Shown here one piece after another: positions 33,441-44,516 of a stretch of DNA of 64,000 nucleotides (position 1 is the stretch's first letter; each line of letters begins with the position of its first letter). Origin of the DNA: Scolanthus callimorphus. Taxonomy: Eukaryota > Cnidaria > Anthozoa > Actiniaria > Edwardsiidae. The notes beneath the pieces were generated by a model. The model ran no database searches. It was not told the origin of the DNA and was given only the letters and a program-made list of their open reading frames with translations. Both the position numbers and the translations under genes were made by a program. The stretch lies in the NCBI GenBank assembly GCA_033964015.1, contig CM066923.1:26362168-26426167 (forward strand). The letters run 5' to 3'.

Positions 33441-33729
33441 AGGGTTGTGAGACAGCAAAACTACACTCGTGAAAGGGAACGGCCGTTATAGGAAGGGACA
33501 ACTGCGGAGGCGCGTAACAAATAGGAATGGCACAATTTACACGTCGTTCTCTAGGCGGCTCTATAGACGGTTTACCTCAGTGTAAAGAGCTATTCCCAAA
33601 GGACCCTTAAGAACCATTCCCTAGGTCCTATATTTCACCATGATTCTACTAACAAAAGTGGCACAACTCGTGAACAATACACAGGTTCAAACACCCGGGT
33701 AGAAAACTTTAATCGTGTTTTAAGCCGAG
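33441..33729 (+). promoter_or_regulatory. Upstream region of the methyltransferase gene
   Basis: About 290 bp between a transposon end and the ATG. It must hold at least the core promoter and 5' UTR if the gene is expressed, but no TATA box or known motif is obvious. Confidence 0.25.
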
Positions 33730-34497
33730 ATGGAGAGTAATACCAAACCGTACGGAAAACATTTCCCTTCTGCAGCAGGTTATCTTAATGAATGGATTGC
33801 AAACCCTGCAATTATCTTTCATTTTCTCTTCAAAGAGATTCACCAGTTTTGGCAGGGACGACAAGAGAATGATCTCACATTTCTGGAGTTTGGGGGAGGA
33901 CCTAGTATTTACCCTTTGATCAGCGCCGCTCCACATTTGAAACACGCTGTCCACAGTGACTACGACTTTGATAGTTCCAACGCCGTTAATTCCTGGATCA
34001 AGAACGAAGACGGTGCGTTTGACTGGGGACCCGTCACCAAGCTCATTGTGTCTGAGCTTGAAGGCAAAGGAGAAGACGAAGTTGTAAAGAGGCAAGACGA
34101 AATTCGAGAGAAAATCCGAGCCGTCATCCACTGTGACATCACCAAACAAGACATCATCGACGAGACGAGTCTACCAAAGGAGTTATCCCCTCCCTATGAT
34201 GTGGTCTCCAGTAACCTGTGCTTGTGTGCGTCAACTAAAACTAACGAAGAGTATCACAAAAACGTCCTCAAACTGGCTGAGCTGGTTAAACCTGGAGGTT
34301 ATCTTCTCTATGCGGATGATGGCGGTGCGACCGACTACAATGTAGGGAATGAGACGCTTCCATTGTTTTACATCACCGAAGAGTTAGCACAAGAGGCTCT
34401 GGGACGGACAGGCTTGGAGGTGATCTACTACACATCGGAACCGCGCACGGATGATCACTTTCACTTCTTTGTAGTCGCAAGAAGGCCTGTTGAATAA
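33730..34497 (+). CDS. NNMT/PNMT/TEMT-family SAM-dependent methyltransferase
   Basis: An intact 255-residue protein on one exon, close to the usual family length (about 260). Features in order: N-terminal HFPSAAGYLNEW; SAM-binding motif I FLEFGGGPSIYPLISA (residues about 51-66); an acidic SDYDFDS; the family block AFDWGPV; CDIT; then DVVSSNLCLCAS and KPGGYLLYADD, which correspond to late class I methyltransferase motifs. Members transfer methyl groups to small amines such as nicotinamide, phenylethanolamine or indolethylamines in the cytosol. The substrate cannot be told from sequence. ATG context is GAGATGG. A possible AATAAA lies at 34727-34732. Lack of introns, unlike RagA and UPF3 nearby, may reflect retroposition or a naturally single-exon family. 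Confidence 0.93.
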   Translation: MESNTKPYGKHFPSAAGYLNEWIANPAIIFHFLFKEIHQFWQGRQENDLTFLEFGGGPSIYPLISAAPHLKHAVHSDYDFDSSNAVNSWIKNEDGAFDWGPVTKLIVSELEGKGEDEVVKRQDEIREKIRAVIHCDITKQDIIDETSLPKELSPPYDVVSSNLCLCASTKTNEEYHKNVLKLAELVKPGGYLLYADDGGATDYNVGNETLPLFYITEELAQEALGRTGLEVIYYTSEPRTDDHFHFFVVARRPVE

Positions 34498-35004
34498 GAC
34501 AACAAATAAGGTCAAGAGACATTTTCCGGTATAATAAGGGACCGGTCATTATTTATCCCTGGGGCTGGGGGGGGGGGGGGGTCGATTTTAGGTATCATCA
34601 CTTCTTTGGACGAGTGAAAGGGGGGGAGCTCGAAACCTGAAGCCCTGAAAGGGGGAACCGCACGAAATGTTCTAAGAAGTTATTCCAGCCACTTAGCATT
34701 TTTCTACTTCACTTCACTCAAAACATAATAAAAATATCGGCGCACATCGCGACCATGCAGAAAGGATAGTCGATCTGTGGGAACGCGCCGCGCGGAAGGG
34801 AAACTACCCTCGCGCCGTTTACAAGAACAAGTGCATCTTTCCAAGGAATAGCGAACTCTCCCAAAAACGACTATTATTATGTTCGAAAGAATGCCACTAG
34901 GTAAGACTGTGTGAGTTCACCGAAGCAAGCATTGGACCGCTTCATTATCTATACTATTATAATCGGGTTGTCTGCGCAAACGTTTCTGATTGGCTAAATC
35001 GTCC
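34498..35004. other. 3' flank of the methyltransferase, otherwise unassigned
   Basis: Holds the possible poly(A) signal at 34727-34732 and a G-run near 34570. No other feature recognised. Confidence 0.3.
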
Positions 35005-35374
35005 GCACTCACTCCGCTTGGCCCTGAAGCGGTGTCGCCAAACGAAGTTCACAAACCTGAAGAGAAAGTGGATATCTCCACAGTGGGCGTGTTTTGGTTG
35101 GAAAAGGTTCACCCTGGGCTAAGTTCTAATTCAAGCGATTTCTTAAGCGAGGGACAAAGCTGCCATCGCCGCCAAACTAAAAAAGAAACTAAAAAAGAAC
35201 TCAGTTCGCACAGCCGAAATCACCATAGTCATCTAAACCTAAATGGTTCTGTCACAGATTACTTGCAGGAATGTGCAGGGATAATTATTATTCGAAAGCT
35301 TTAAGCTGAGAAAAATTTTCATTCAAGTTTGAACAAACGTACACCGCCTTGCTTTCTGGAAGCACGCTAAGTAA
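35005..35374 (+). mobile_element. Diverged arm copy of the neighbouring foldback
   Basis: CAAACGAAGTTCACAAACCT through TTCAAGTTTGAACAAACGTA aligns with the left arm at 37500-38130 in the same orientation, with more substitutions. It looks like an older copy into or beside which the foldback at 35375 inserted. Confidence 0.7.
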
Positions 35375-35430
35375 GGCGAAATGCCACAATGCCATGAATA
35401 ATATTTTCTGTATAAATCCTGACGCTGTAT

Positions 35431-37495
35431 TAGTAGGGTGGCTTAGTGACTTTTTTGTGCAATTTCGCGTAAAGGCACCAAATTTGGCATAAATATTCAT
35501 TGCATCATTTTGAACAGAACTGCAAGGGTGCCACGCGATTCGCACTGTGTAGGGGTGGGGAGGGGCAGTTTTTGTCACTAAAATGCAATGCTATTTTTCT
35601 GGCCAAAAAATAACTGAATTCATGCTTTGAATAAATCTACGTGTTCCCTGATAAGTTTTGAAGAATTCCAGAAAGATGTCACATTTTGAAATTAAGGGGG
35701 AGGGAGGGGAATTTTGTCAAATTCTCATAATATATTCAGTTTGACGTGTCAATTTAAGTGTGCAACTGACCAAAATTGGCATACATGTTCCATGCATCAC
35801 CCCTAATAAATTCAGAGGGGGTGCCAAAAAAAGGACACCAAGGGGGTAGGTAAGGAGAATTTTGTCAAATTATCATAATATATTCAGTGTGATTTGTCAA
35901 TTTAAGTGTGCAAATGAGAAAATTTGGCACATTTCCTCCATGAAACACCCCTAACAGATCCAGGAGGAGTGCCAAGAAATCGGACACCAAGGGGGGAGGG
36001 AAAAGGAACTTTGTCAAATTATATAATATATTCAATTTTACATGTTAATTCAACTGTGCGACTGACCAATATTGGCATACTTGTTCCATGAATCATCCCT
36101 AACAGATTCAGAAGGGGTGCCAAAAAATCGGACACAAAGGGGGAGGGGAGGGAAATTTTGTCAAATTATCATAACATATTTAATTTGATATGTCAATTAA
36201 TATAAGTGTACAACTGATCAATTTGGCATACGTGATCCATTGATCACCCTTCACAGATTAAGATGAGATGCCAAAATATTGGACACTCGGGAACATGGAT
36301 TTACATGTCAAATTGAACAAACAATCACCTCCCCTCCCTCTTGTGTCCATTTTTTTGGGCACCCCTTCTGAATCTGTTAGGGGTACCCATGGAAGATATG
36401 TGCCACATTTTGGCAGTTGTACACTTAAATTGGCACATCAAATTGAATATATTATTGATAATTTAATAAAAATTCCCTTCCCCCCCATTGGAGTCCGACT
36501 TTTGGCACCCCTTCTAAATCTATTTGGGGCAATCCATGGAACATATATGCCAATTTTGGTCAGTTGCACACTTAAATTGACATGTAAAATTTTATATATT
36601 ATAACTTGACAAAAATTCCCTTCCCCACCCCTCTTTGTGTCCGATTTTTTGGCACCCCTTCCAAATCTTTTAGGGGTGATTCATAGAACATGTATGCCAA
36701 TTTTGGTCAGTTGCACACTTAAATTGACATGTAATATTTAAAATATTATGACTTGACAAAAATTCTCCTCCCCTCCCCCTTTGGTGTCCGTTTATTGGCA
36801 CCCCTTCTGGATCTATTAGGGGTGATTCTTGGAACATGTATGCCAATTTAGGTCACTTGCACACTTAAATTGACATGTCAAATTTAATATATTATAACTT
36901 GACAAAATTCCCCTCCCTTCCCCCCTTGGTGTCCGATTTCTTGGCACCCCTTCTGGATCTTTCAGGGGTGTTCCATGGAGGACATGTGCCAAATATGGTG
37001 ATTTGCACACTTAATTTGACACATCACACTGAATATATTATGATAATTTGACAAAATTCCCCTCACCTCCCCCCTTGGTGTCCGATGTTTTGGCACCCCT
37101 TCTGAACTGATTAAGGGTGATGCATGGAACATGTATGCCAATTTTGGTCAGTTGCACACTTAAATTGACACGTCAAATTGAATATGTTATGAGAATTTGA
37201 CAAATTCCCCTCCCTCCCCCCTTAATTTCAAAATGTAACATCCTTCTGGAATTCTTCAAAACTTATTAGGGAACACGTAGATTTATTGAATGCATGAATT
37301 CAGTTATGCTTTGGCCAGAAAAAGAGCATTAAATATTGGTGACAAAACTGCCCCTCCCCACCCCTACACAGTGCGAATCGCGTGGCACCCTTACAGTTCT
37401 GTTCAAAATGATGCAAAGAATATTCATGCCAAATTTGGTGCCTTTACGCGAAATTGCACAAAATGACCCGTTTTTGTCGCTAAGCCACCCTACTA
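35431..37495. mobile_element. Foldback element with tandem-repeat arms, TSD TAT
   Basis: Ends TAGTAGGGTGGC and GCCACCCTACTA, flanked by TAT (35428-35430 and 37496-37498). The arms consist of about 147-bp tandem units: about four in one orientation (35696-36288), then about six inverted (36288-37225). Each carries AAATTTGGCATA-, CACCCCTAA- and GGTGCCAAAAAATCGGACAC-like blocks. The right arm of the outer foldback (near 40045) shows the uninterrupted target site. Confidence 0.92.
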
Positions 37496-38144
37496 TATCG
37501 CAAAACGAAGGACACAAACCAGAAGAGAAGGAGGAAATCTCTCCAGTGGGCGTGTTTTTGTTGGAAATATCATTGAATCATTTGTCGTTTTTGCCAAATG
37601 CACTTGGGAGGACTGGGACGAGTCGCGCGGGCTAGCTGTGGGCTATTTTAGCGTGGTTACCAAGCCAAAAGCAATGGCGGACAGATCGAGAACTCGAGTC
37701 TCTGTGATTCCTGCAAGTTTTCATTCAAAATTTCACAGTTTTCTTGCTACTTTTGCCGAAATTCTTATCAAAAGAGGATCTCCTGTGACTTCCTTATAAG
37801 GTAAATGATTCCAAATATGGTTTTGGCCGTGAGGTGTTGAAAATCGACAATTTTCGGTTGGAGATTGTTTCATATGAAGATTCACCTTGGCTAAGTTCTA
37901 ATTCAAGCGATTTTTTCAGCGAGGGAAAAAGCCGCCATCGCGACCATGTTGAAATCTCCCACATAAACTAAAAAAGTTCCCTTAGCCGATAGCACCATAG
38001 ACATTCAAACCTAAATGGTTCTATTACAGATTACTTACATTTGTGTGTAGGGATAATTCTAATTCGAGAAAGATTTGCGCTGAGAAAAATTCATTCAAGT
38101 TTGAACAAACTTACACCTGGCACTGCCTACAGAGCGCGCGCTAA

Positions 38145-38472
38145 GGCTAGTTAGACGTCGAACTTAATCTGCTTAATTCTGTCGCACTAAATTGAATGGG
38201 CTTATTAGCCAGTGAAAACAAGTTATTTCGATATAAGTGATTTTATGAGGTTAATATAATCTGTGTGGCCAATGGAGAAGATCTCAGCCCTGATTTTATG
38301 AGCGCTGGAAGGATTCAAAATTGTAATTTTGCACGGCAGTAGCGCGGCGTTGGCACTGCAGAAAGTGCCGTTCCTAATGCAAATGAGCTCGAGACAATAG
38401 CTCTAACTAACTAAACAATGGGAAATTGACATTTAGTGTGGCAAGAATTAAGTTCGACGTCTAAAACTAGCC
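38145..38472. mobile_element. MITE with TAA TSD (PIF/Harbinger-like)
   Basis: Ends GGCTAGTTAGACGTCGAACT and AGTTCGACGTCTAAAACTAGCC are inverted. TAA flanks both sides (38142-38144 and 38473-38475). The mirror position in the intact right arm reads GCTAAGTC with no insert. A 3-bp TWA-type TSD and a G-rich terminus fit PIF/Harbinger MITEs (inference). Confidence 0.9.
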
Positions 38473-38496
38473 TAAGTCATGAATGGTATTCTCTAA

Positions 38497-39405
38497 CCCT
38501 ATTCAGACTGGGCTTTTTTTGACCATCTGTGACTGGGGGGGGGGGGGGGGGGGGCTAATTCGGCCCCCCCTCTATATCTCTGGAACCACTGGAGCTATGA
38601 TCTTCAAACTTGCACACAATGACCATGAGCCTTAGACAAATCACCACACCCATTTTTGTCACGTGGGAGCAAAATGTGACGTCATTCTCAATGTTTAAAC
38701 AATTTTTAAGTAATTTCAATTAACTTCCAAAAACTTGGTAGATAATACTCTAAAAGCCAACTAATTAACATCAAGATAATGTAAATGTAATAATTTGTGA
38801 CATTAACACATAAATTTTAACAAACTTGCGTCATAATGACGACTTTTGAAAATATTGTCCGCCATCTTGGATCCGCCATCTTGGATCCGCCATCTTGGAT
38901 TTCATTTAATTTCAATTTGACTCTTCAGATAAATACTCAATGAGAAAAAAATGGTCAAAATGTACAAGATACTCATCAAAAAAGTGTTTGACATTCAAAA
39001 AGTTGAATGAAAAGGATATTTGTGAATCCCAGAGGTAGTTTTAGACCATATGTTAAAATGAACAAAATCCCCCTACCCCTCCCCCAAAGATCTTGTGTCA
39101 AAAATTAATTAGCCTGTACATAAATTACTAGTGAGTACAAGCTCCGATACTCATAAATTTGGCAATGTGTCCAACATTAAGCTTGAAATATGAAAAATTC
39201 ACGTTTTTTCGAGTTTTGCAAAACATGCATGTCAAAAAGTGGTTGCCATGGAAACTGGGCCATTGACCCTGACATGTCATTGACGCCAAAATGTCCCCAG
39301 ATAAATTTTAGGAAAAGTCACGAAGTTTCACCATCATAGCTGCAGTGGTTTCAGAGTAATCAGGATTTTACTGGAGGGGGGGGGCTTCCCCCAGTCTGAA
39401 TAGGG
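38497..39405. mobile_element. TIR element CCCTATTCAGACTGGG, TSD CTAA
   Basis: Ends CCCTATTCAGACTGGG and CCCAGTCTGAATAGGG are perfect inverses, flanked by CTAA (38493-38496 and 39406-39409). The intact arm shows the empty site TCTCTAAATATTCC. It carries a G-run near 38535 and three tandem CCGCCATCTTGGAT units. No transposase. Confidence 0.92.
38859..38900. repeat. Three perfect 14-bp units, CCGCCATCTTGGAT
   Basis: Perfect head-to-tail repeats. The reverse complement CCAAGATGGCGG matches the well-known YY1-type binding core. Whether it is bound in this organism is unknown. Confidence 0.85.
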
Positions 39406-40101
39406 CTAAATATTCCTATGATAAACTAAGAAACTTCTTAGAACAGTTTAACTTTACCTGTTTGTCTCCCTGATTTTGGTGGAGAAAATGACGCACGTGT
39501 GTGTGTCTTGGTGAGTCAGTCCGGTTCTCAAATCTGTCTAAGAACCCGCTAAAATTGAAAACGCAGCCTATTACAGAAAAACATTTGACTTCGGAATTGT
39601 TTGTATAATGCTTATCAGGAAGGCACGAGAGAAGAAACAGGTGAAGTTAAACTGTTCTAAGAAGTTTCTTAGTTTATCATAGGAATATTTAGAGAATATC
39701 ATTCATGACTTAGCGCACGCTCTGTAGGCAGTGCCAGGTGTAAGTTTGTTCAAACTTGAATGAAATTTTTCTCAGCTCAAATCTTTCTCGAATTAGAATT
39801 ATCCCTACACACAAATGTAAGTAATCTGTAATAGAACCTTAGGTTTGAATGTCTATGGTGCTATCGGCTAAGGGAACTGTGTTCTTTTTTAGTTTATGTG
39901 GGAGATTTCAACATGGCCGCGATGGCGGCTTTGTCCCTCGCTTGAATTAGAACTTAGCCAAAGGTGAATCTTTTCCAACAAAAACACGCCCACTGGAGAG
40001 ATTTCCTCCTTCTCTTCTGGTTTGTGTCCTTCGTTTTGCGATACAGCGTCAGGATTTATACTTAGAAAATATTATTCATGGCTTTGTGGCATTTCGCCAC
40101 C

Positions 40102-40354
40102 GTGTAATATCCTCTATATATGTATCTACCTTCGGGGGATAGTTGTTGACTATTTGGCCCGTTCATCGGTATAATCTATTTTGTCTAAATTCCTTTATTC
40201 TTTCTTGGGGAGACGCCACGCATAGCTTTCGTCACGGGCTTCCTGTGGATAGAATTGACGGCTTTGTAGCTTTGTTTCAAATCGTTGTGAAATAATTACA
40301 TTACAACACTACACTTTAAGATAAAACTATGGTTACGAAATTATTTTCTATCCC
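40102..40354. other. Short spacer between elements
   Basis: Contains GGGCTTCCTGTGG at 40236-40248. No gene. Confidence 0.4.
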
Positions 40355-42541
40355 TAAGGGACGGACCATTTGATCCTTGATGGGGGGGGGAGGGGGGCAT
40401 ATCAAGATAGCAGTGTCGCCTTTCTAGATATTGACCGGGCTTCCTGTGGTATCTTGTCTACCTTGTTGCCAGGCTTTTGACCTTGAACACAAGAGTAGAA
40501 AATGCACATAGCATCTTTCTTTGAGTATACTTGAGTTTTGGTTGAGTTTTAAGCTTTCTAAGCCAATAGAAATAGTGAAAAAGTTACTGGGATTCTTCGA
40601 TATTTCCTTATAAGGAAGTTGGAGAATGTCGACACTTTTTCAAGGGAACTATCTTGATATGTGGCTGATCCCCCCCCCCCCCCCAAAAAAAAATCGAGCA
40701 AGCAAAGCTGGCGTCGGAAAAAAATTGAGCAACTCACTCTAAAACTCTCTCCTGATTACTGTTTTTAGGGAACCTGATGCCTTTATAAACAGTGTTTTTT
40801 TTTTGGTCGGTTCGCGCTGCGCGCTCGCCATCTACAACATCAAATAACTTACTAGCTTCCGCGCATAAAACGCGGATGCTATGATGTAGTATTACAAACT
40901 AAAACATCGTACTGGCTATGATTAATTTTGGAAAATTTCTATGATGTTTTTTTAGTGACTCCATTTCTTCAGCGTGATTTTCGTCTCCCAAAAATAAGAA
41001 TTTCATTATCACCTCGTAGTTTGATTTTCAAAATCGCGGCGCGCTTCGCTCGCATCGAGAAACATACAAGCAAACTTTCAGTTGGGCAGCCCTTGTTTCT
41101 AAATTCGTGGACCCACCTCTGACCTAGAAAAAAAAAATTACGCGCATGCAAAGTTGGTGGCGAAAAAAAGTCGAGCAAGCTCACTCTAAAACTCTCTCCT
41201 GATTTCTGCTTTTTAGGGAACCTGATGCTTTTGTAAACAGTGTTTTTTGGTCGCATAACGCGCATGCAAAACACTTGAACATTTTCAGGATTTAAAGCCT
41301 TTCCCTGTCCGCAGACCGCAGGAGCACTTTTTAAAAAAACCGTTACCTTCGAGTTCAAAGGTCACATTTAAAGTTCTCATAGAAACAGCATCCAAAATTT
41401 ACTAATTTTTTTAACCCCAGCCACAGGCTGAAAATCTTTGAATAACCGAACAGTTGAAAGCACTTGAGTTAGACCACCCCCTAGGTTTTATGACAATTCG
41501 TTTGTCAGCCATGCCTTAATGGTGCTGAGTCTCCTGATTTCTGTTTTTTTAGACTGCCTGCAGTCTCTTCTTTGGCGAACGTCAGTAAATCGAGAGAAAA
41601 GGAAAGGGAGTCCCGACACCTAGGACTCTCTCGATCGTGAGCTGGAAATACGAGCGCGCAAACAAACTACAATGTAGGACTAGGACTTTACTCTCGATTT
41701 ACGGACGTTCGCCAAAGAAGGGGCTGCAAGCAGTCTAGTTTTTTAGGGAACCTGATGCCTTTGTAAACAGTGTTTTTGGTCGGCTCGCGCTGCGCGCTCG
41801 CCACCTACAACACTAAATAGCTTTACTAGCTTTAGGCGCATAAAAAGCGGATGCTGTGGTGTATCTTTACAAACTAAAACATCGTAATCACTCCATTTCT
41901 TCAGCGTGATTTTAGTCTCCCAGAAAGAATAATTTCATTCACCTCGTAGTTTTGATTTTCAAACTCGCGGCGCAAGTTTACAAAGCATTAGATCACAGAA
42001 TGCCTCGACTGTACTCGTGCAATGTTTGAAGTCTCTAGATATAGCTATTTTGAAATTCAACTTTTACCTCTGGAAGTAGGAAACTGCGGTGGTTTTTAGT
42101 AGGGGTAGGAGATCTACCGACCAGTGCCGCAGATTTTTAACAAATTCCAAAACAAGGCTCTGTGCTGATACACCAAAGAGCTATTAGATAAGAGATAGAA
42201 TCCTGAAACCGAACATCTTCGTAGTAGCGAAAATCCGCCATCCGGTGATCAAAAACCAGAACTGATCCGGATGCTGTAGCATACCAATTTCGCAAAATGC
42301 TATACATCAGGAGATCTTGAAATCGTCATTTATTGAAGGGATCAATTGTTGTTTTGACGCGAAATAATTTAAGTCATATCTCAAATCAAAACATTAAAAG
42401 AAATATCCAGGAAAAAAAACATCGAGCACAGTCACGTTCTAGGGAAAAAAAAAATTCGAGCAGCAAGACGGACGCGAAAAAAATAACGAGCCAAAAAGAA
42501 TTAGCCACTCCCCCCATCAAATATAAATGGTCCGTCCCTTA
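40355..42541. mobile_element. TIR element GGGACGGACCATTTGA, copy 1
   Basis: TAAGGGACGGACCATTTGAT (40355) and the inverse TAAATGGTCCGTCCCTTA (ending 42541). Inside are repeated TCGAGC(A) motifs within A/T runs, the block CTCGCGCTGCGCGCTCGCC twice, and a duplicated 'GGGAACCTGATGC.TTTGTAAACAGTG' segment. One copy of that segment is split by a MITE. No transposase ORF. Confidence 0.8.
41550..41737. mobile_element. MITE, TAGACTGCTTG family, copy 2
   Basis: Same terminal inversion as 11642-11820. It interrupts TTTCTGTTTTTTAGGGAACC. The uninterrupted version is at about 41195-41222. GTTTTTT is duplicated on both sides. Confidence 0.88.
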
Positions 42542-42734
42542 GTTAGGAGCAAAAAAGAACGTTTACAAAGCATTATTAGAGATGCTTCGACTCGTGCAAT
42601 CTTAGAAGTCTCTAGTACTCTTTTGAAATTCAAGTTTTACCTCGGGAAATAGATATCTCAAACCCAAAAGAAATATCAAGAAAAAAAAGTCGAGCACAGT
42701 TACGTTCTAGGGAAAAAAATTCGAACAGCAAAAC
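42542..42734. other. Spacer between two related elements
   Basis: Carries TCGAGCA motifs and sequence repeated from 42340-42480, so it is probably residual element sequence. Confidence 0.5.
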
Positions 42735-44355
42735 GGGGACGGACCATTTGATATTTGATGGGGGGAGTGGCTAATTTTTTGGGGCTCGAAATTTTTTTCG
42801 CGTCCAGTTTTGCTGCTCGAATTTTTTTACCTAAAACATGTCTGTGCTCGATATTTTTTTCCTGATATTTCTTTTTTTGGTTCGAGACATAACTTAATTA
42901 TTTCGCTCTCAAAATGACAATTGATCACTTCAATAAAGTTTGATTTCATACTCTCCTGTTATGTTAGCATTTCGCGAAATCGCTATGCTTAAGCATCTCT
43001 GGATCCGTTCGGTTTTACGAACGAGGGCTGACAACTGATAAGTTTGTATGTTTATCAATGCGCGTGAAGCGCGCCGCGATTTTGAAAATCTACGAGGTTA
43101 ATGATGTTCTTATTTATGGGAGATGAGAATCGCGATAAAGAAATGGAGTCACTGAATAAAAACATCATAAAAAGTTTCAAAAATTAATCATGCATGCCTA
43201 GTAGGATGTTACAGTTTGTAAATACTACACCACAGCTTACGCTTTTTATGAGCGCGACGCTGCTGCAATTTTGGACATATCAGTTGAAAGTAAGTAAACC
43301 TTTACTTAATTTTCGGAAATTATTTAAATTTGAAAACAAATTATTAATTGTTGTTGATGCGCGAGCCGACCAAGAATCCCTCTATTTATTGCACCAGTCA
43401 ATTGACAGCCCCCCCCCCCCATTCGCGCATTAGCGGGGTACTAGCGGGAATTTCGTACAGAATTCACACTACATTACTGCCCCGTTGGTCGGGACATGCG
43501 CTTTCTTTCACGGCTTCCACACAGTACATCGGGCGGGGAGTCACTCTCTTCCCCGGGACACAACACCAAAGAAACCAGCCCATTTTCCGGGCTGTCTCAC
43601 CTCCATATGAACAGCCCCTTACTTCGCAAAAGACACGACAAATACATATTTTTGTTACTTGAATTACACATATAAAATTTTAATCTGCACTAGCAAAAGT
43701 ACATGCAAGTAGAAAAATATGGTTTTATTGTGCTTTGCGTTTGGCTGCGGCTGCATTGAAAACTGGGCACCATTGACATGCGACTCTTTTCAGTGAGTAA
43801 AAATCCTTTGTGTTATCTTTCTAAATTCATTGGGCAAGGAGCACATTCACTCTTATTATTACCCCGGACGGTGTATTCACCTCTCAGATTGTCCCCGCAA
43901 ACCGAGGCGCTCACTGCCTTTCACTTGCCAAAAAGGTGATTGCCCCGCTAATGCGCAAATGGGGGGGGGGGGGGGGGGGTGCGGGGTTGTCAATTGACTG
44001 ATGCATAAAGACACATCAGGTTCCGTAAAAACGGTAAATCAGGAGAGAGTTTTAACGCCATAGTATTATATGGCTCTGTTAATTAGCCCGCAGTAAGTTG
44101 TTAGATGGTCAGCGGTCTCGCGACCAAGAACCTGTTCACGGTTCGGCCTCGTGTGACCGCCATGTTGTAATAAAGTGTTGTGGCGAATCAACCTGACTCG
44201 TTGTCATTCCTAAGTTATGGCGTAAAGTGTTTGCTCGATTTTTTTTTCGCCACCAGCTTTGCTTGCGTGTTATTTCTTTTCTAGGTCAGAGGCTTGCTCG
44301 ATTTTTTTTTTGGGAATCAGCCACCACCCTTCAAGTTTCAAATGGTCCGTCCCTT
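42735..44355. mobile_element. TIR element GGGACGGACCATTTGA, copy 2, carrying a nested MITE
   Basis: GGGACGGACCATTTGATATT at 42735 and ATGGTCCGTCCCTTA ending at 44355. The interior has GCGCGTGAAGCGCGCCGCGA at 43062. The MITE 43390-44005 is inserted inside it. Its right end is about 115 bp from the UPF3 upstream ATG. Confidence 0.8.
43390..44005 (+). mobile_element. MITE, TGCACCAGTCAATTGACAG family, copy 2
   Basis: Full-length second copy of 8501-9103 with small substitutions and longer C and G homopolymers next to the ends. Same orientation. Confidence 0.9.
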
Positions 44356-44470
44356 ATCTTCACCTTTTTGCCTTTCTTCGATCTCATTCGAGCTCCCTGT
44401 GCATTTTGTGAAATGATGGCCGTTAGAGCTTGGGTACCACTTGCTTAAAAACAAAGTCAAGCTATTCAAG

Positions 44471-44503
44471 ATGGCGGACGTTGCAAAGTTTGTTGGCAGA
44501 TAA
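44471..44503 (+). promoter_or_regulatory. Upstream ORF in the UPF3 leader (TISU-like start)
   Basis: ATG at 44471 opens a 10-residue frame (MADVAKFVGR) ending TAA, 13 nt before the UPF3 ATG and in another frame. Its context CAAGATGGCGGA matches the TISU/YY1 consensus SAASATGGCGGC at 11 of 12 positions, a strong start when close to the cap. It may reduce translation of UPF3 or mark the transcript for decay (inference). Confidence 0.6.
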
Positions 44504-44516
44504 GTGAAACAGAAAA

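Larger units (their letters stand above)
35375..40101. mobile_element. Outer foldback element, left arm interrupted three times
   Basis: The right arm (about 39560-40101) is continuous. Its inverse is found on the left only after removing three insertions: 35431-37495, 38145-38472 and 38497-39405. Shared blocks include GACGCTGTATCGCAAAACGA, CAGTGGGCGTGTTTTTGTTG, GGCACTGCCTACAGAGCG and CTAAGAAACTTCTTAGAACA. An extra stretch at about 37575-37880 on the left is not mirrored. Confidence 0.88.

Noticed and set aside
33709..34149. 146-aa minus-strand ORF
   Set aside because: It is the antisense shadow of the methyltransferase gene.
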